Source: Streptomyces pacificus (GTDB lineage: Bacteria; Actinomycetota; Actinomycetes; Streptomycetales; Streptomycetaceae). Taken from it: a stretch of 64,000 bases of DNA. Below are positions 42,943 through 52,622 of the stretch, piece by piece. The stretch's first letter is position 1; every line of letters begins with the position of its first letter. The stretch spans positions 1 to 64,000 of the forward strand of contig NZ_BLLG01000019.1 of NCBI RefSeq assembly GCF_011766325.1, given 5' to 3'. The translations under genes were made by a program, and so were the position numbers. The notes under the pieces are model-generated. The model was not told the DNA's origin. It ran no database searches and saw nothing but the letters and a program-made list of their open reading frames with translations.

Positions 42943-43347
42943 ATGAGCTTCCTGGTCTCCGAGGACCTCTCCTTCCGGATCCCGGTGCAGCTCACCTATG
43001 AGACGAGAGATCCCTATGCGGTGCGGATGACGTTCCACCTGCCCGGTGACGCCCCTGTGACCTGGGTGTTCGGCCGGGAGTTGCTGCTGGACGGAATCAA
43101 CGGCCCCAGCGGCGACGGCGATGTGCACATCGCCCCGACCGATCCCGAGGGGCTGTCCGACGTCCGCATCCGGCTCCAGGTCGGTTTCGACCGGGCGCTG
43201 TTCCGGGTCGGCGCCGCGCCCCTGGTGGCCTTTCTCGACCGGACCGACAAGCTGGTTCCGCTGGGGCAGGAGCGTACGCTCGGCGACTTCGAGGGCAGTC
43301 TGGAAGCCGCGCTGGGCCGCATCCTCGCGGAGGAGGCCGCCGGCTGA
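42943..43347 (+). CDS. ssgA: Sporulation/cell-division activator SsgA
   Basis: A 134-aa SsgA-like protein, a family confined to sporulating actinomycetes that directs septum placement. The N-terminus MSFLVSEDLSFRIPVQLTYE and the segments YAVRMTFHLPGDAPVTWVFGREL and PLVAFLDRTDKLVPLGQE match SsgA itself rather than SsgB, as does the chromosomal position. I chose ATG 42943, preceded by cagagg; an in-frame ATG at 42913 would add ten residues. Its usual activator gene ssgR appears decayed just upstream. Confidence 0.9.
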   Translation: MSFLVSEDLSFRIPVQLTYETRDPYAVRMTFHLPGDAPVTWVFGRELLLDGINGPSGDGDVHIAPTDPEGLSDVRIRLQVGFDRALFRVGAAPLVAFLDRTDKLVPLGQERTLGDFEGSLEAALGRILAEEAAG

Positions 43348-43390
43348 CCGTCCACCGCCGGCCGATCATCCGACGCAACCGGGCGCGAAC

Positions 43391-44758
43391 CTATTTCGCA
43401 CGCCGACGGCGCCCCCTGCTGCGCACCGCTCCGGCGGCCACACCGGTCACCGTCCCGCCGGGCCGGTCGGCCGAGACGACCAGAGCGGCCAGCGCCGTCG
43501 TCACCGGAACCGAAGCCACCAGGCCGATGGACCCGATGAGCGTCCGGACGATCTCCTCCGCCACCAGTTCGCTGGTCGCCACCATGCCCACCCCGGAGTC
43601 CGCGACGGAGAACAGCAGGAGCAGCGGCAACGCCGCCCCGGCATAGGCCAGTACGAGTGTGTTGACCACCGAGGCGATGTGGTCGCGGCCGATCCGGATA
43701 CCCGCTGTGTAGAGAGCGCGCGGTCCCATCGCCGGATCCGCCTGGTGCAGTTCCCAGACCGCCGAGGTCTGGGTCACCGTGACGTCGTCGAGTACGCCGA
43801 GCGAGCCGATGATGACGCCCGCAAGCAGCAGGCCGGACATGTCGATGCTCGGGTACAGGCCGTGGATCAGACCGGTGTTGTCGTCGGTGTTGCCGGTCAG
43901 AAACGCCCAGCCGATGAACACCGAGCCGAGCAGCCCGATCAGCAGCAGTGAGATCAGCGTCCCGAGGACGGCGACCGACGTGCGGGCGTTCAGGCCGTGG
44001 CAGAGGTACAGCGCGATCAGCATGATCGCGCTCGCCCCGACCACGGCCACGATCAGCGGGTTCGAGCCCTGCAGGATCGCGGGGAGGATGAACAGGGTCA
44101 GCACGGCGAAACTCAGGCACAGAGCGATCAGCGCCATCACTCCGCGGAACCGCCCGACCAGCACGACCACGAGCGCGAAGATGCCGGCGAGCAGCATCAT
44201 CGGCAGGTCCCGGTCGACATCGCTCACCGAGTACTGGAGATCGCGCGGCGCGTCGGGCGCGTACGCCACCACCACGCCTTGGCCCTCCGCCAGCTGGCGG
44301 GAGGCGTCCGGCTGGACGATCTCGACGAACGTACGGCCCTCGTCCTTTCCGGAGGTGACCTCCACGGTCGCCTTCTTGCACTTTCCCTGCTGGGAGTTGA
44401 CCGCCTCCCGCCCCTCGGGGGTCGAGGTGTCACCCGTCGGAGGTACCTGTCCGGCGTTCACCTCGGCGCAGTCGACCTCCTGCACCTGCACCACCCGGGC
44501 CTGCTCGGTCTGCCGGTCGAAACCGACTCCCGTGCGCTCGTGCTCCGGTGCGCCGCCGGGCCAGAGAACGACGAGGCCGACCACCACCGCGGCCGCGAAC
44601 GGGATGAGGACCGCCGCGATGACCCGTCTCAGATGCTGTGAGACGGGGGCGGCGGGCCCATGGGCATGCGCATGAGCATGGCCGGGGGCATGGCCGGGGG
44701 AGCGCGGCGGACCGCCCTTGCGGGCGTCCGGGTCCGGCGTCTGCTGGGAGGAAGTCAC
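43391..44758 (-). CDS. YibE/F-family membrane protein
   Basis: A 455-aa integral membrane protein. A His-rich N-terminus (HAPGHAHAHAHG) precedes the first helix, and an extracytoplasmic domain with two cysteines follows. Then come about eight membrane segments with the family stretches LLAGVIIGSLGVLDDVTVTQTSAVWELH and LVAEEIVRTLIGSIGLVASVPVTTALA. GTG 44758 starts VTSSQQTP. The His-rich start might bind metal; the family has no firm function. Convergent with ssgA and divergent from the thiC riboswitch. Confidence 0.88.
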   Translation of the reverse strand: MTSSQQTPDPDARKGGPPRSPGHAPGHAHAHAHGPAAPVSQHLRRVIAAVLIPFAAAVVVGLVVLWPGGAPEHERTGVGFDRQTEQARVVQVQEVDCAEVNAGQVPPTGDTSTPEGREAVNSQQGKCKKATVEVTSGKDEGRTFVEIVQPDASRQLAEGQGVVVAYAPDAPRDLQYSVSDVDRDLPMMLLAGIFALVVVLVGRFRGVMALIALCLSFAVLTLFILPAILQGSNPLIVAVVGASAIMLIALYLCHGLNARTSVAVLGTLISLLLIGLLGSVFIGWAFLTGNTDDNTGLIHGLYPSIDMSGLLLAGVIIGSLGVLDDVTVTQTSAVWELHQADPAMGPRALYTAGIRIGRDHIASVVNTLVLAYAGAALPLLLLFSVADSGVGMVATSELVAEEIVRTLIGSIGLVASVPVTTALAALVVSADRPGGTVTGVAAGAVRSRGRRRRAK

Positions 44759-44842
44759 ACACAGATCATCGCAACAACGGATGGGGCCCACTGGTCAGCA
44801 CGCCAGACGGGGCGCTAGCGTGGTGTCTCACCTTTGCACACG

Positions 44843-44949
44843 CGGGAGCTCGGAGCACCGGGCTGAGAGGGCGCTGACCGGCCGTAACGGCCGTACGGGA
44901 CAGCTGCGCCGACCGCCGAACCTGTTACCGGGTAATGCCGGCGTAGGGA
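44843..44949 (+). ncRNA. TPP riboswitch (THI element)
   Basis: Upstream of thiC lie the invariant CTGAGA (44863-44868) and, further on, ACCTG followed by GGGTAATGCCGGCGTAGGGA, the thiamine-pyrophosphate-binding core. The last bases, gtagggag, are also close to the ribosome site of thiC, so TPP binding should block translation initiation directly. Confidence 0.95.
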
Positions 44950-44958
44950 GTAGGTCAC

Positions 44959-46746
44959 ATGACCACATCGGACACGCGCACGCCTGCCTCCGGATCGCCG
45001 GGGGCGGGGAAGTCCGCCGGCTGGCACAAGGGATACGTCGAGGGCTCCCGCCCCGACATCCGGGTGCCGGTCCGCAGGGTCCACCTCACCAACGGCCGGG
45101 ACGTGACGCTCTACGACACGTCCGGCCCGTACACCGATCCGGGTGCCGAGACGGATGTGCGCCGCGGGCTGGCTCCGCTGCGTGAGAACTGGATCATCGG
45201 ACGGGGTGACACCGAGGAGTACGCGGGCCGGCCGGTGCGGCCCGAGGACGACGGGGTCAGGCACACCTCCCCGCGCGGCGGTCTGCGCAACCTCGACGCG
45301 GTCTTCCCGGGCCGCCCGCGTCAGCCCCGCCGGGGACGCGGAGGGCAGGCGGTGACACAGCTCGCCTACGCCCGGCGCGGTGAGGTCACACCGGAGATGG
45401 AGTTCGTGGCGATCAGGGAGAACGTCTCCCCCGAGGCCGTCCGCGAAGAGATCGCCGCGGGCCGGGCCGTCCTGCCCGCCAACGTGAACCACCCCGAGAC
45501 CGAGCCGATGATCATCGGTAAGCGGTTCCTGGTGAAGGTCAACGCCAACATCGGCAACTCCGCCGTGACCTCCTCGATCGAGGAGGAGGTGGAGAAGATG
45601 ACCTGGGCGACACGGTGGGGAGCGGACACGGTCATGGACCTGTCCACCGGCCGCAACATCCACACCACGCGCGAGTGGGTGCTGCGCAACTCCCCCGTGC
45701 CGATCGGCACCGTCCCGCTCTACCAGGCGCTCGAGAAGGTCGACGGCCGGGCCGAGGAGCTGACCTGGGAGATCTACAAGGACACCGTGATCGAGCAGGC
45801 GGAACAGGGCGTCGACTACATGACGGTCCACGCCGGTGTGCTGTTGCGCTATGTGCCGCTCACCGCCCGCCGCAAGACCGGCATCGTCTCCCGCGGCGGC
45901 TCGATCATGGCCGCCTGGTGCCTCGCGCACCACAAGGAGTCGTTCCTGTACGAGAACTTCGATGAGCTCTGCGAGATCCTCGCGGCGTACGACGTCACCT
46001 ACTCGCTCGGCGACGGGCTGCGGCCCGGCTCCATCGCCGACGCCAACGACGAGGCGCAGTTCGCCGAGTTGAGAACGCTCGGCGAACTCCACACGATCGC
46101 CAAGCGGCACCAGGTGCAGACCATGATCGAGGGCCCGGGGCACGTCCCGATGCACAAGATCAAGGAGAACATCGACCTCCAGCAGGAGATCTGCGAGGAG
46201 GCCCCGTTCTACACGCTCGGACCCCTGACCACCGATGTGGCGCCCGCCTACGACCACATCACCTCCGGAATCGGCGCGGCGATGATCGCCTGGTGGGGCA
46301 CGGCCATGCTCTGCTACGTCACGCCCAAGGAGCACCTGGGCCTGCCGAACCGGGACGACGTCAAGACGGGCGTCATCACGTACAAGATCGCGGCGCATGC
46401 CGCGGACCTCGCCAAGGGGCACCCCGGCGCACAGGAGTGGGACGACGCGCTCTCGGACGCGCGCTTCGAGTTCCGCTGGGAGGACCAGTTCAACCTCGCC
46501 CTGGACCCCGACACGGCACGGGAGTTCCATGACGAGACGTTGCCGGCCGAGCCGGCGAAGACCGCGCACTTCTGCTCCATGTGCGGTCCCAAGTTCTGCT
46601 CGATGAAGATCAGCAGAAGCATCAGCGAGCAGTTCGGCGGTGACGAGCCGGCGGCCTCGGACCAGGAGATCGCCGAGGGCATGCTGCAGAAGTCCAGGGA
46701 GTTCGCCGCCTCGGGCAACCGGGTGTACCTTCCGCTGGCGGACTGA
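44959..46746 (+). CDS. thiC: Phosphomethylpyrimidine synthase ThiC
   Basis: Radical SAM enzyme that converts aminoimidazole ribotide to the thiamine pyrimidine (HMP-P). At 595 aa it is full length. Signature regions: YARRGEVTPEMEFVAIRENV, GTVPLYQALEKVDG, and EGPGHVPMHKIKEN. The C-terminal [4Fe-4S] motif CSMCGPKFC (C-x2-C-x4-C) is intact, then SMKISR. ATG 44959 is nine bases after the riboswitch, so its expression falls when TPP is plentiful. Confidence 0.98.
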   Translation: MTTSDTRTPASGSPGAGKSAGWHKGYVEGSRPDIRVPVRRVHLTNGRDVTLYDTSGPYTDPGAETDVRRGLAPLRENWIIGRGDTEEYAGRPVRPEDDGVRHTSPRGGLRNLDAVFPGRPRQPRRGRGGQAVTQLAYARRGEVTPEMEFVAIRENVSPEAVREEIAAGRAVLPANVNHPETEPMIIGKRFLVKVNANIGNSAVTSSIEEEVEKMTWATRWGADTVMDLSTGRNIHTTREWVLRNSPVPIGTVPLYQALEKVDGRAEELTWEIYKDTVIEQAEQGVDYMTVHAGVLLRYVPLTARRKTGIVSRGGSIMAAWCLAHHKESFLYENFDELCEILAAYDVTYSLGDGLRPGSIADANDEAQFAELRTLGELHTIAKRHQVQTMIEGPGHVPMHKIKENIDLQQEICEEAPFYTLGPLTTDVAPAYDHITSGIGAAMIAWWGTAMLCYVTPKEHLGLPNRDDVKTGVITYKIAAHAADLAKGHPGAQEWDDALSDARFEFRWEDQFNLALDPDTAREFHDETLPAEPAKTAHFCSMCGPKFCSMKISRSISEQFGGDEPAASDQEIAEGMLQKSREFAASGNRVYLPLAD

Positions 46747-46853
46747 CCGGGCAGCGGAAGCGGCCCGGGATCCCGTGCGGTCGCGGACCGGTTCCGCCGC
46801 CCCGACGCCCCGGGGCCCCGGGGCCCCGGTCCGCGGAGGCAGGCGCGTGCGGG

Positions 46854-47666
46854 CTATTCGGGCCGGTTCTCCGGCGGCCCGAAGTCGGGGCTGGTGAAGT
46901 CCGGGCTGGTGAACGTCGGGCGGGGCCCGGTCGGGCCGCCGTCGCTCGGACTTGAGAAGTCGGGTCCGCTGTAGCCCACCTTGGGGATGCGGTTCACCGC
47001 GCGGGGCGGGGTGTGGGAGGCCGGATCGGCGCCGGGATCCGCCAGGGCGGCTCGCAGGAACGGGAGGACGCCGCGTTCGAGGAGGGCGTGCCGCCAGGCT
47101 TCTTTGGCGCGCGCCACCTCGTCGGGCAGTTCGCCGGTGGCGTCCTCGGCGGGTACCTGGGTCGCCCTGTTCCGAAGCGCGGTGACCAGCAGGCCGATCG
47201 CGGCGGCGAGGAGCCCTGCGGCCGTCAGCGCACCGAAGAACCAGCCCGCCGTCAACAAGGTCTCGGCGAATGCGGCGTCGGGGCTGACGGCCTTCAGGAC
47301 GTAGCCGACGAGCAGGAGGATCAGCGCGGCGGTGCCGGCGAGCACCGGTGCAAGGACGGTGATTACGGCGGCGAAGCCGGCGCCCGTCTCCGAGGGGGCG
47401 CCGGCCGCGGGGCCGGGGCCGCCCCCGGGCCCGCCCGCCGATGCACGTGCCTCCTGGCGGGCCGTCACATAGTGGCCGTACTCGGCCGCGGCGGCGCCGG
47501 TGATGTGCGAGGTGGCCTTCAGCGCCATCGTGCGCAGTTGTTCGGCGGTGAGCCGCCGGCCGATCCCGTCGAGTTCTGGACGGTTGTGCGCGGTGCGCAG
47601 CACGTCGTTGAGGACGCGCTCATACTCGGCGCGGTCCTCGGAGTGCAGGTGCGGAGCGCTGTTCAT
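46854..47666 (-). CDS. Two-helix membrane protein of unknown function
   Basis: A 270-aa protein. The N-terminal 110 residues are soluble and charged (DRAEYERVLNDVLRTAHNRPELDGIGRRLT), followed by two membrane helices (VLAPVLAGTAALILLLVGYVL and WFFGALTAAGLLAAAIGLLV), a helical segment, and a low-complexity tail with repeated SPDF words. I do not recognise the family. A similar transmembrane protein follows thiC in other Streptomyces from memory. Convergent with thiC. Confidence 0.78.
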   Translation of the reverse strand: MNSAPHLHSEDRAEYERVLNDVLRTAHNRPELDGIGRRLTAEQLRTMALKATSHITGAAAAEYGHYVTARQEARASAGGPGGGPGPAAGAPSETGAGFAAVITVLAPVLAGTAALILLLVGYVLKAVSPDAAFAETLLTAGWFFGALTAAGLLAAAIGLLVTALRNRATQVPAEDATGELPDEVARAKEAWRHALLERGVLPFLRAALADPGADPASHTPPRAVNRIPKVGYSGPDFSSPSDGGPTGPRPTFTSPDFTSPDFGPPENRPE

Positions 47667-47817
47667 GTGTGTCCCCCGATGCTCCGTAGGGCCGGTTTGC
47701 CCATGGGGATGCGGCAGCTTGGCGGAAACGGAGGAGAGCCTGCCACGGATAGGCCGATGGTAGAGCGGTTACGCCACGGCGTGGCAGGGGTTCTCGAAAT
47801 CGGCCGCCAGGATGGCT

Positions 47818-49116
47818 TCAAGCCTGCAGTGGGAGGGGGGCGACCAGTAGCTTTCCGGCCATGGTCACTCCGCCGTCCATGGCGACGGCCAGGCCGTCCG
47901 CGTACACATGCGGGCCTTCCACCAGCGGCTCGGCCTTCCCCTCACCGTCCGCGTCCTCGGCGCCGACCTCGCCTAGCAGGTAGGGGATGGGGCTGTGGCC
48001 ATGGACGATCCGGCCCCCGCCGTAGGCGGCGAGCAGCTCCCTCACGGCCTTGGGGCCGTTGTCGTCCCGGAAGGCGAAGCGCTTGGTGAACTTCCGGAAG
48101 AGGTCCCAGCACTCGTCAGCGTCGTTGCGGTTGATGATCTCGTGGACCGTGTCGTTGACGTCCTCGATCGTGGTGCCGTAGTCGAGGTAGGCGGTCGTGT
48201 CGGAGTGCATCAGCAGATGCCCGTCCTCCTCCACCACCGCGTCGAGCCGGGACATCCACTGCAGATGGACGTCCTGGAGGCGGTCCATATCGTTCTTCTG
48301 GCCTCCGTTGAGCAGCCATGCCGCCTGGAAGGTGGCAGTGCCCGCGCCCGAGTTGACGGGCGTGTCCCCGAAGCGCCTGGCACCGATGAGCAGCAGCTCG
48401 TGATTGCCCATCAGGGCCTTGCAGTAGCCGCCGGCCGCAGCGGCCTCGGCCGAGAGCCGCATGACGAGGTCGATGACGCCGATCCCGTCCGGTCCGCGGT
48501 CGGTGAAGTCGCCCAGGAACCACAGCCGGGCGTTGCCCGCGGACCAGTGGCCTTCGGAGTCGATCAGCCCCTCGGTGGTGAGCGCGGCGACGAGTTCGTC
48601 CAGGTAGCCGTGCACGTCCCCCACCACATAGAGCGGACCGGGGCCCTCCGGGGCGGGTTGCCGATCGGCGGCGGCCACCCGGACGGTGCCGTCGCGGTCG
48701 AGCACCGGCAGGTCGCGCTCGGTGGGGGTGTAGCCCTCGGGCGGTTCGTCGTCCGGGACGGCATCGCCGGGGTGGACCTGCGGGTCCTCGGGGTCCTCGG
48801 GGGCCCCCGGCACGGCGTCCTCGGCCCGGTGCGGGGCCGTCCCGGGGGCGCCGGCCTCTCCATCGGCTGCCCGGGCCGCAGGGGCCGGGTCGTCCGCCCG
48901 GTGTGGGTCGTCCGCCCGGTCCGCGGGTGCCGGTTGCGGGGCGGATTCCCCGGACCGCAGCGGAATCGGCCGGGGTACTGAGTCCTCCGGGTGCGCGAGC
49001 GCGTACTCCCGGGAGGAGCATTCCGACTGCACCGGAACCTGTGCGTACGGCGGGACGCGGAAGTCGCGCGATGTCGCCGTGCGCACCACGGGTCCCTGAC
49101 CTGCCCCCTGAGTCAT
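47818..49116 (-). CDS. Metallophosphoesterase (serine/threonine phosphatase-like)
   Basis: A 432-aa protein with a disordered Pro/Asp/Glu-rich N-terminal region of about 165 residues and a calcineurin-type metallophosphatase domain. The metal-binding motifs are GDVHG, GDFTDRGPD and GNHE in order, then HSD and GHSP further on. Substrate could be phosphoproteins or dinucleotides. ATG 49116 (MTQGAGQG) is chosen; an ATG 15 bases earlier is also in frame. Confidence 0.88.
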   Translation of the reverse strand: MTQGAGQGPVVRTATSRDFRVPPYAQVPVQSECSSREYALAHPEDSVPRPIPLRSGESAPQPAPADRADDPHRADDPAPAARAADGEAGAPGTAPHRAEDAVPGAPEDPEDPQVHPGDAVPDDEPPEGYTPTERDLPVLDRDGTVRVAAADRQPAPEGPGPLYVVGDVHGYLDELVAALTTEGLIDSEGHWSAGNARLWFLGDFTDRGPDGIGVIDLVMRLSAEAAAAGGYCKALMGNHELLLIGARRFGDTPVNSGAGTATFQAAWLLNGGQKNDMDRLQDVHLQWMSRLDAVVEEDGHLLMHSDTTAYLDYGTTIEDVNDTVHEIINRNDADECWDLFRKFTKRFAFRDDNGPKAVRELLAAYGGGRIVHGHSPIPYLLGEVGAEDADGEGKAEPLVEGPHVYADGLAVAMDGGVTMAGKLLVAPLPLQA

Positions 49117-49304
49117 CGACCCCTCCACCACCGTCGCGCCGCCCTCACCGCCGGACCGGCCTGGTCGGGGACGGTCCTCGGTGTCGTGCGCCCATCATAG
49201 GAATGCGGATCGTGCTCTGTGACGCACCAGGGGTGCTGAATCCGGGTACTGCCGCGGTTCACTGGTCGTTTCGCCCTGATTGCACTGGTTCTGCGGGACG
49301 GCTC

Positions 49305-50417
49305 TCACTTCCGGGAAGGGGATCGCGGGGCGCTTACCGTCGTACGGGGAGAACTCCGCTGCGACGACGCCCGGACGATGAGTTCGGTCGGTATCACCTG
49401 CTCCACCGGGCGCCCGCCGTCCGCTCCCTCGATGGCGTCGATCAGCAGCTGGACCACGGCCGTGCCGATGCGCCGCGGCTTGAGCGAGAGCGTGGTGATC
49501 GACGGGTCCGTGTTCGCGTACACGGTGGACTCGCTGCAGCAGACCAGCAGCAGATCGTCGGGCACGCGCAGCCCGTACCGGCGGGCGGCGGCCAGCAGGT
49601 CCGTGCCGTTGGGGTCGAAGAGCCCGTACACCGCGTCGGGCCGGTCGGGCCGGGCGAGCAGCCGGTCGGCGGCGACCGCGCCGGCGCACGGGTCGTGGGC
49701 GGGGTACGCCTCGTAGACCGGATCCTGACCCACCCGTTCGCACCAGTCGAGATAGGCCGTGGTGGAGAGCCGCGTGTAGGTGTCCGTGGTGGTGCCGGTG
49801 AGCAGGCCGATCCGTCGTGCGCCGCCGGCCGCCAGATGGTCGAGCAGCTCGAGGACGGCGGCCTCGTGGTCGTTGTCGACCCAGGCGGTGACGGGAAGGG
49901 TGCCTGCGGGGCGGCCGTCGGAGACGACGGGCAGGCCCTGGCGGACGAGTTCGGTGACCACGGGGTCGTGGTCCGACGGGTCGATCACGACGGTGCCGTC
50001 GAGCGCGACATTGGACCAGACGTCATGGCGTGAGGTGGCGGGGAGGATGACCAGCGCGTATCCGCGGGCCAGCGCGGCGGAGGTGGCGGCGCGGGCCATC
50101 TCCGCGAAGTACGCGAACTCCGTGAAGGTGAAGGGTTCGTCCCCGTATGTCGTGACCGTGAGGCCGATGAGGCCGGACTTGCCGGTACGGAGCGTGCGGG
50201 CCGCGGCCGAAGGGCGGTAGCCCAGCCGGTCGGCGACCTCGCGGACATGGCGGCGGGTGGCGTCCGGGAGCCGGCCCTTTCCGTTCAGCGCGTCCGAGAC
50301 GGTCGTGATGGAGACACCGGCCGCGGCCGCGACGTCGCGGATGCCCGCCCGGCCCTGCCGATTGCCCCGGCGTGATGTCTCCGTCCGGCTCACCTGGTGC
50401 TTCCCTGCTGCTGTCAT
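49305..50417 (-). CDS. LacI-family transcriptional regulator
   Basis: A 370-aa repressor. The N-terminal helix-turn-helix is GIRDVAAAAGVSITTVSDAL followed by the hinge helix YRPSAAARTLRTG, and a periplasmic-binding-protein-like sensor domain fills the rest. ATG 50417 places about 25 residues before the DNA-binding domain. The ligand is not predictable. It is divergent from a PLP aminotransferase gene, with a perfect palindrome (50512-50528) between them that could be its operator. Confidence 0.88.
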   Translation of the reverse strand: MTAAGKHQVSRTETSRRGNRQGRAGIRDVAAAAGVSITTVSDALNGKGRLPDATRRHVREVADRLGYRPSAAARTLRTGKSGLIGLTVTTYGDEPFTFTEFAYFAEMARAATSAALARGYALVILPATSRHDVWSNVALDGTVVIDPSDHDPVVTELVRQGLPVVSDGRPAGTLPVTAWVDNDHEAAVLELLDHLAAGGARRIGLLTGTTTDTYTRLSTTAYLDWCERVGQDPVYEAYPAHDPCAGAVAADRLLARPDRPDAVYGLFDPNGTDLLAAARRYGLRVPDDLLLVCCSESTVYANTDPSITTLSLKPRRIGTAVVQLLIDAIEGADGGRPVEQVIPTELIVRASSQRSSPRTTVSAPRSPSRK

Positions 50418-50511
50418 GGCAGGCCGATAGTAGGGCGAGGCGGGTCGGTGCAGCCGGTCGGATATACCGGCATGGGAAGGCACGTTTCTGCACGGCCATG
50501 TATGGCCAATA

Positions 50512-50528
50512 GCCTTGCAATGCAAGGC
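50512..50528. promoter_or_regulatory. Candidate operator between lacI-type gene and aminotransferase
   Basis: Arms gccttgca and tgcaaggc around one central base, a perfect 8-bp inverted repeat 95 bases upstream of the LacI-type start. LacI-family operators are palindromes of this size. The remaining 458-bp gap shows nothing else recognisable. Confidence 0.5.
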
Positions 50529-50875
50529 AGTTGAGGGTGGTTGTGCTGGTCTTGGGGCTCTCGACCGGTGCGGACCTGCCGAATGGCTCAGGTATCGAAG
50601 CGGTCTCAACTCACCACTACGAGGGATGCGCGCCACGGAGTGAGCCACCGGCGCGCGGCAATCCGGTATGCGCTCTCCATCGCCTCGGCCCGGGCACCCG
50701 CTGATCCCGGTGAACCCCGGCACCCTCCCGGTCGCGCACGGTCCGCTGTCTGACCGTGCCCGCCCAAGGCCCGGCTCCGGGCCCCGCTCGCTCCCCCATT
50801 CGCAGGAGAAGGGAATCCTCATAAGGTGAGCAGCATTGGCGAACCCAGACGCACGACGGTCGAGGAGGACCTGCG

Positions 50876-51955
50876 GTGAGCGAGACGAGCCCCAAGCTGC
50901 GCGCCGAACTGGACGGCATTCCCACATACAGGCCCGGCAGGCCCGCCGCTGCCGGCGGGCCGGTCGCGTTCAAGCTCTCCTCCAACGAGAACCCCTATCC
51001 GCCGCTGCCCGGGGTGATGGAGACCGCCGTCGCCGCCGCGGGAGACTTCAACCGGTACCCGGACATGGCCTGCACCGGACTGATGAACGAACTCGCCGAC
51101 CGCTTCGGGGTGCCGGTGACGCACCTGGCGACGGGCACCGGCTCGGTGGGCGTCGCCCAGCAGCTGCTGCAGATCACGTCGGGCCCCGGCGACGAGGTCG
51201 TCTACCCCTGGCGGTCCTTCGAGGCATACCCGATCATCACCCGGATCAGCGGTGCCACCTCCGTTCCCGTGGCGTTGACCTCCGAGGACGTGCACGACCT
51301 GGACGCCATGGCGGACGCCGTCACCGACCGCACCCGGCTGGTCTTCGTCTGCAATCCGAACAACCCCACCGGCACGGTGGTGCACCGGCAGGAGCTGGAG
51401 CGGTTCCTCGACCGTGTGCCCTCTGATGTGCTGGTGGTCCTGGACGAGGCGTACCGCGAGTTCATCCGGGACCCCGGGGTGCCGGACGGCCTGGAGATCT
51501 ACCGCGCCCGCCCGAACGTCGCGGTGCTGCGCACCTTCTCCAAGGCCTATGGCCTGGCCGGGCTCAGGATCGGGTTCGCCGTGGCCCACGAGCCCGTGGC
51601 CGCCGCGCTGCGCAAGACGGCGGTACCGTTCGGCGTCAGCCAGGTCGCCCAGGACGCGGCGGTGGCGTCGCTGCGGGCGGAGGACGAACTGCTCGGCAGG
51701 GTCGGCGCGCTGGTCGCGGAGCGGACGCGGGTGTGCGGGGCGCTGCGGAAGCAGGGCTGGACGGTGCCGCCGACAGAGGCGAACTTCGTATGGCTGCGGC
51801 TGGGGGAGCGGGCGGCCGAGTTCGCGGCCGCCTGCGAGGCTGCGGGTGTGGTGGTGCGGCCGTTCCCGGGCGAAGGGGTGCGGGTCACCATCGGCGAGTA
51901 CGAGGCGAACGACGTGTTCCTGCACGCGGCCGAGGCGTTCCGCCGCGGCCGGTAG
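50876..51955 (+). CDS. Histidinol-phosphate/aromatic aminotransferase
   Basis: Class I/II PLP aminotransferase of the HisC type, 359 aa. LSSNENPYPP binds substrate and cofactor near the N-terminus, VFVCNPNNPTGT is the PLP-aspartate region, VLDEAYREF carries the cofactor tyrosine, and the Schiff-base lysine is K223 in TFSKAYGLAGLRIG. A stand-alone HisC-like gene away from the his operon is often an aromatic aminotransferase (Pat). GTG 50876 follows gaggaggacctgcg. Confidence 0.88.
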   Translation: MSETSPKLRAELDGIPTYRPGRPAAAGGPVAFKLSSNENPYPPLPGVMETAVAAAGDFNRYPDMACTGLMNELADRFGVPVTHLATGTGSVGVAQQLLQITSGPGDEVVYPWRSFEAYPIITRISGATSVPVALTSEDVHDLDAMADAVTDRTRLVFVCNPNNPTGTVVHRQELERFLDRVPSDVLVVLDEAYREFIRDPGVPDGLEIYRARPNVAVLRTFSKAYGLAGLRIGFAVAHEPVAAALRKTAVPFGVSQVAQDAAVASLRAEDELLGRVGALVAERTRVCGALRKQGWTVPPTEANFVWLRLGERAAEFAAACEAAGVVVRPFPGEGVRVTIGEYEANDVFLHAAEAFRRGR

Positions 51956-52506
51956 GGCGCGGGGCGGAGCGGCGGCGACCCTCCCGGTCCCGGCCCACGC
52001 CCGGCTGCCGCTGCCGCTCTGCCCCTTGTCCCTGCCCGCCTGCTCTGCCCGTCTGCTCTGCCCGCCTGCCGCCCTGTCCGCTGCCCCGTGCCGGGCCCCG
52101 GTCCGCAATCCGAGGGTGGCGGATTTCGCCATCTGCCGGGCGTCCGAATCGGGGCCGGCAGGCCGGATCCAGCGGTCCGGGCATCGCGTCGGCGGGGGGA
52201 GCGTGAAGCCGCTCCCCCGCCCGGAGCACCGCGGGTCGCCCGCGGCGGAGGAGCGACGGCCCCTTCGAGGGCGCCGCGCCCGATGGAGGTCCGGCCGAAC
52301 GCCGAGCGGAGCGCTGCGGAGAACGCCGAGGTGAGACGCTCAGCGGGCCGGGTACGGCGGGTCTCCCGTGCCGCGGGTCCCTCCGCATACCGCGGCCGTC
52401 GGCCGAGTGGTCGCACGGCCGGGACGGCATGCCGACCGGTCGGTATCTCCTTGGGGCACCCCCGCCCGCATGTGCGGATTTCGGATGGCTCATAATTGCT
52501 TGTGAA
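51956..52506. other. Gap before cydA; pyrimidine-rich repeats, no gene
   Basis: After the aminotransferase stop, 52006-52096 is rich in ctgcc and ctgccc words on the plus strand, an irregular pyrimidine-biased repeat. A perfect 12-bp palindrome ccgaccggtcgg lies near 52430. Frames here are open by base composition only. The 3' end leads into the Rex operator and the cyd promoter. Confidence 0.5.
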
Positions 52507-52522
52507 TGTGAACGCGTTCACA
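52507..52522. promoter_or_regulatory. Rex operator (ROP) upstream of cydABCD
   Basis: TGTGAACGCGTTCACA is a perfect 16-bp palindrome matching the known Streptomyces Rex consensus TGTGAAC-N3-TTCACA, 100 bases before cydA. Rex represses at low NADH/NAD ratio and releases when NADH builds up, so the operon should rise when oxygen is short. Confidence 0.92.
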
Positions 52523-52622
52523 AGCGTGGGCTGTGGCGCGGTTCCGGGAACCGCGCCGCGCCCGCCGTGACGCATACGACGAGAGCGCCGATGCGACCCG
52601 AGGCCATGCAAGGAGAGACGAC

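Noticed and set aside
47752..47804. tRNA-like stretch (gatggtagagcggtt ... ggggttctcgaaatc)
   Set aside because: It recalls a D arm and T arm, but no acceptor stem or proper anticodon stem forms and the T loop does not match the consensus; at most a decayed fragment.
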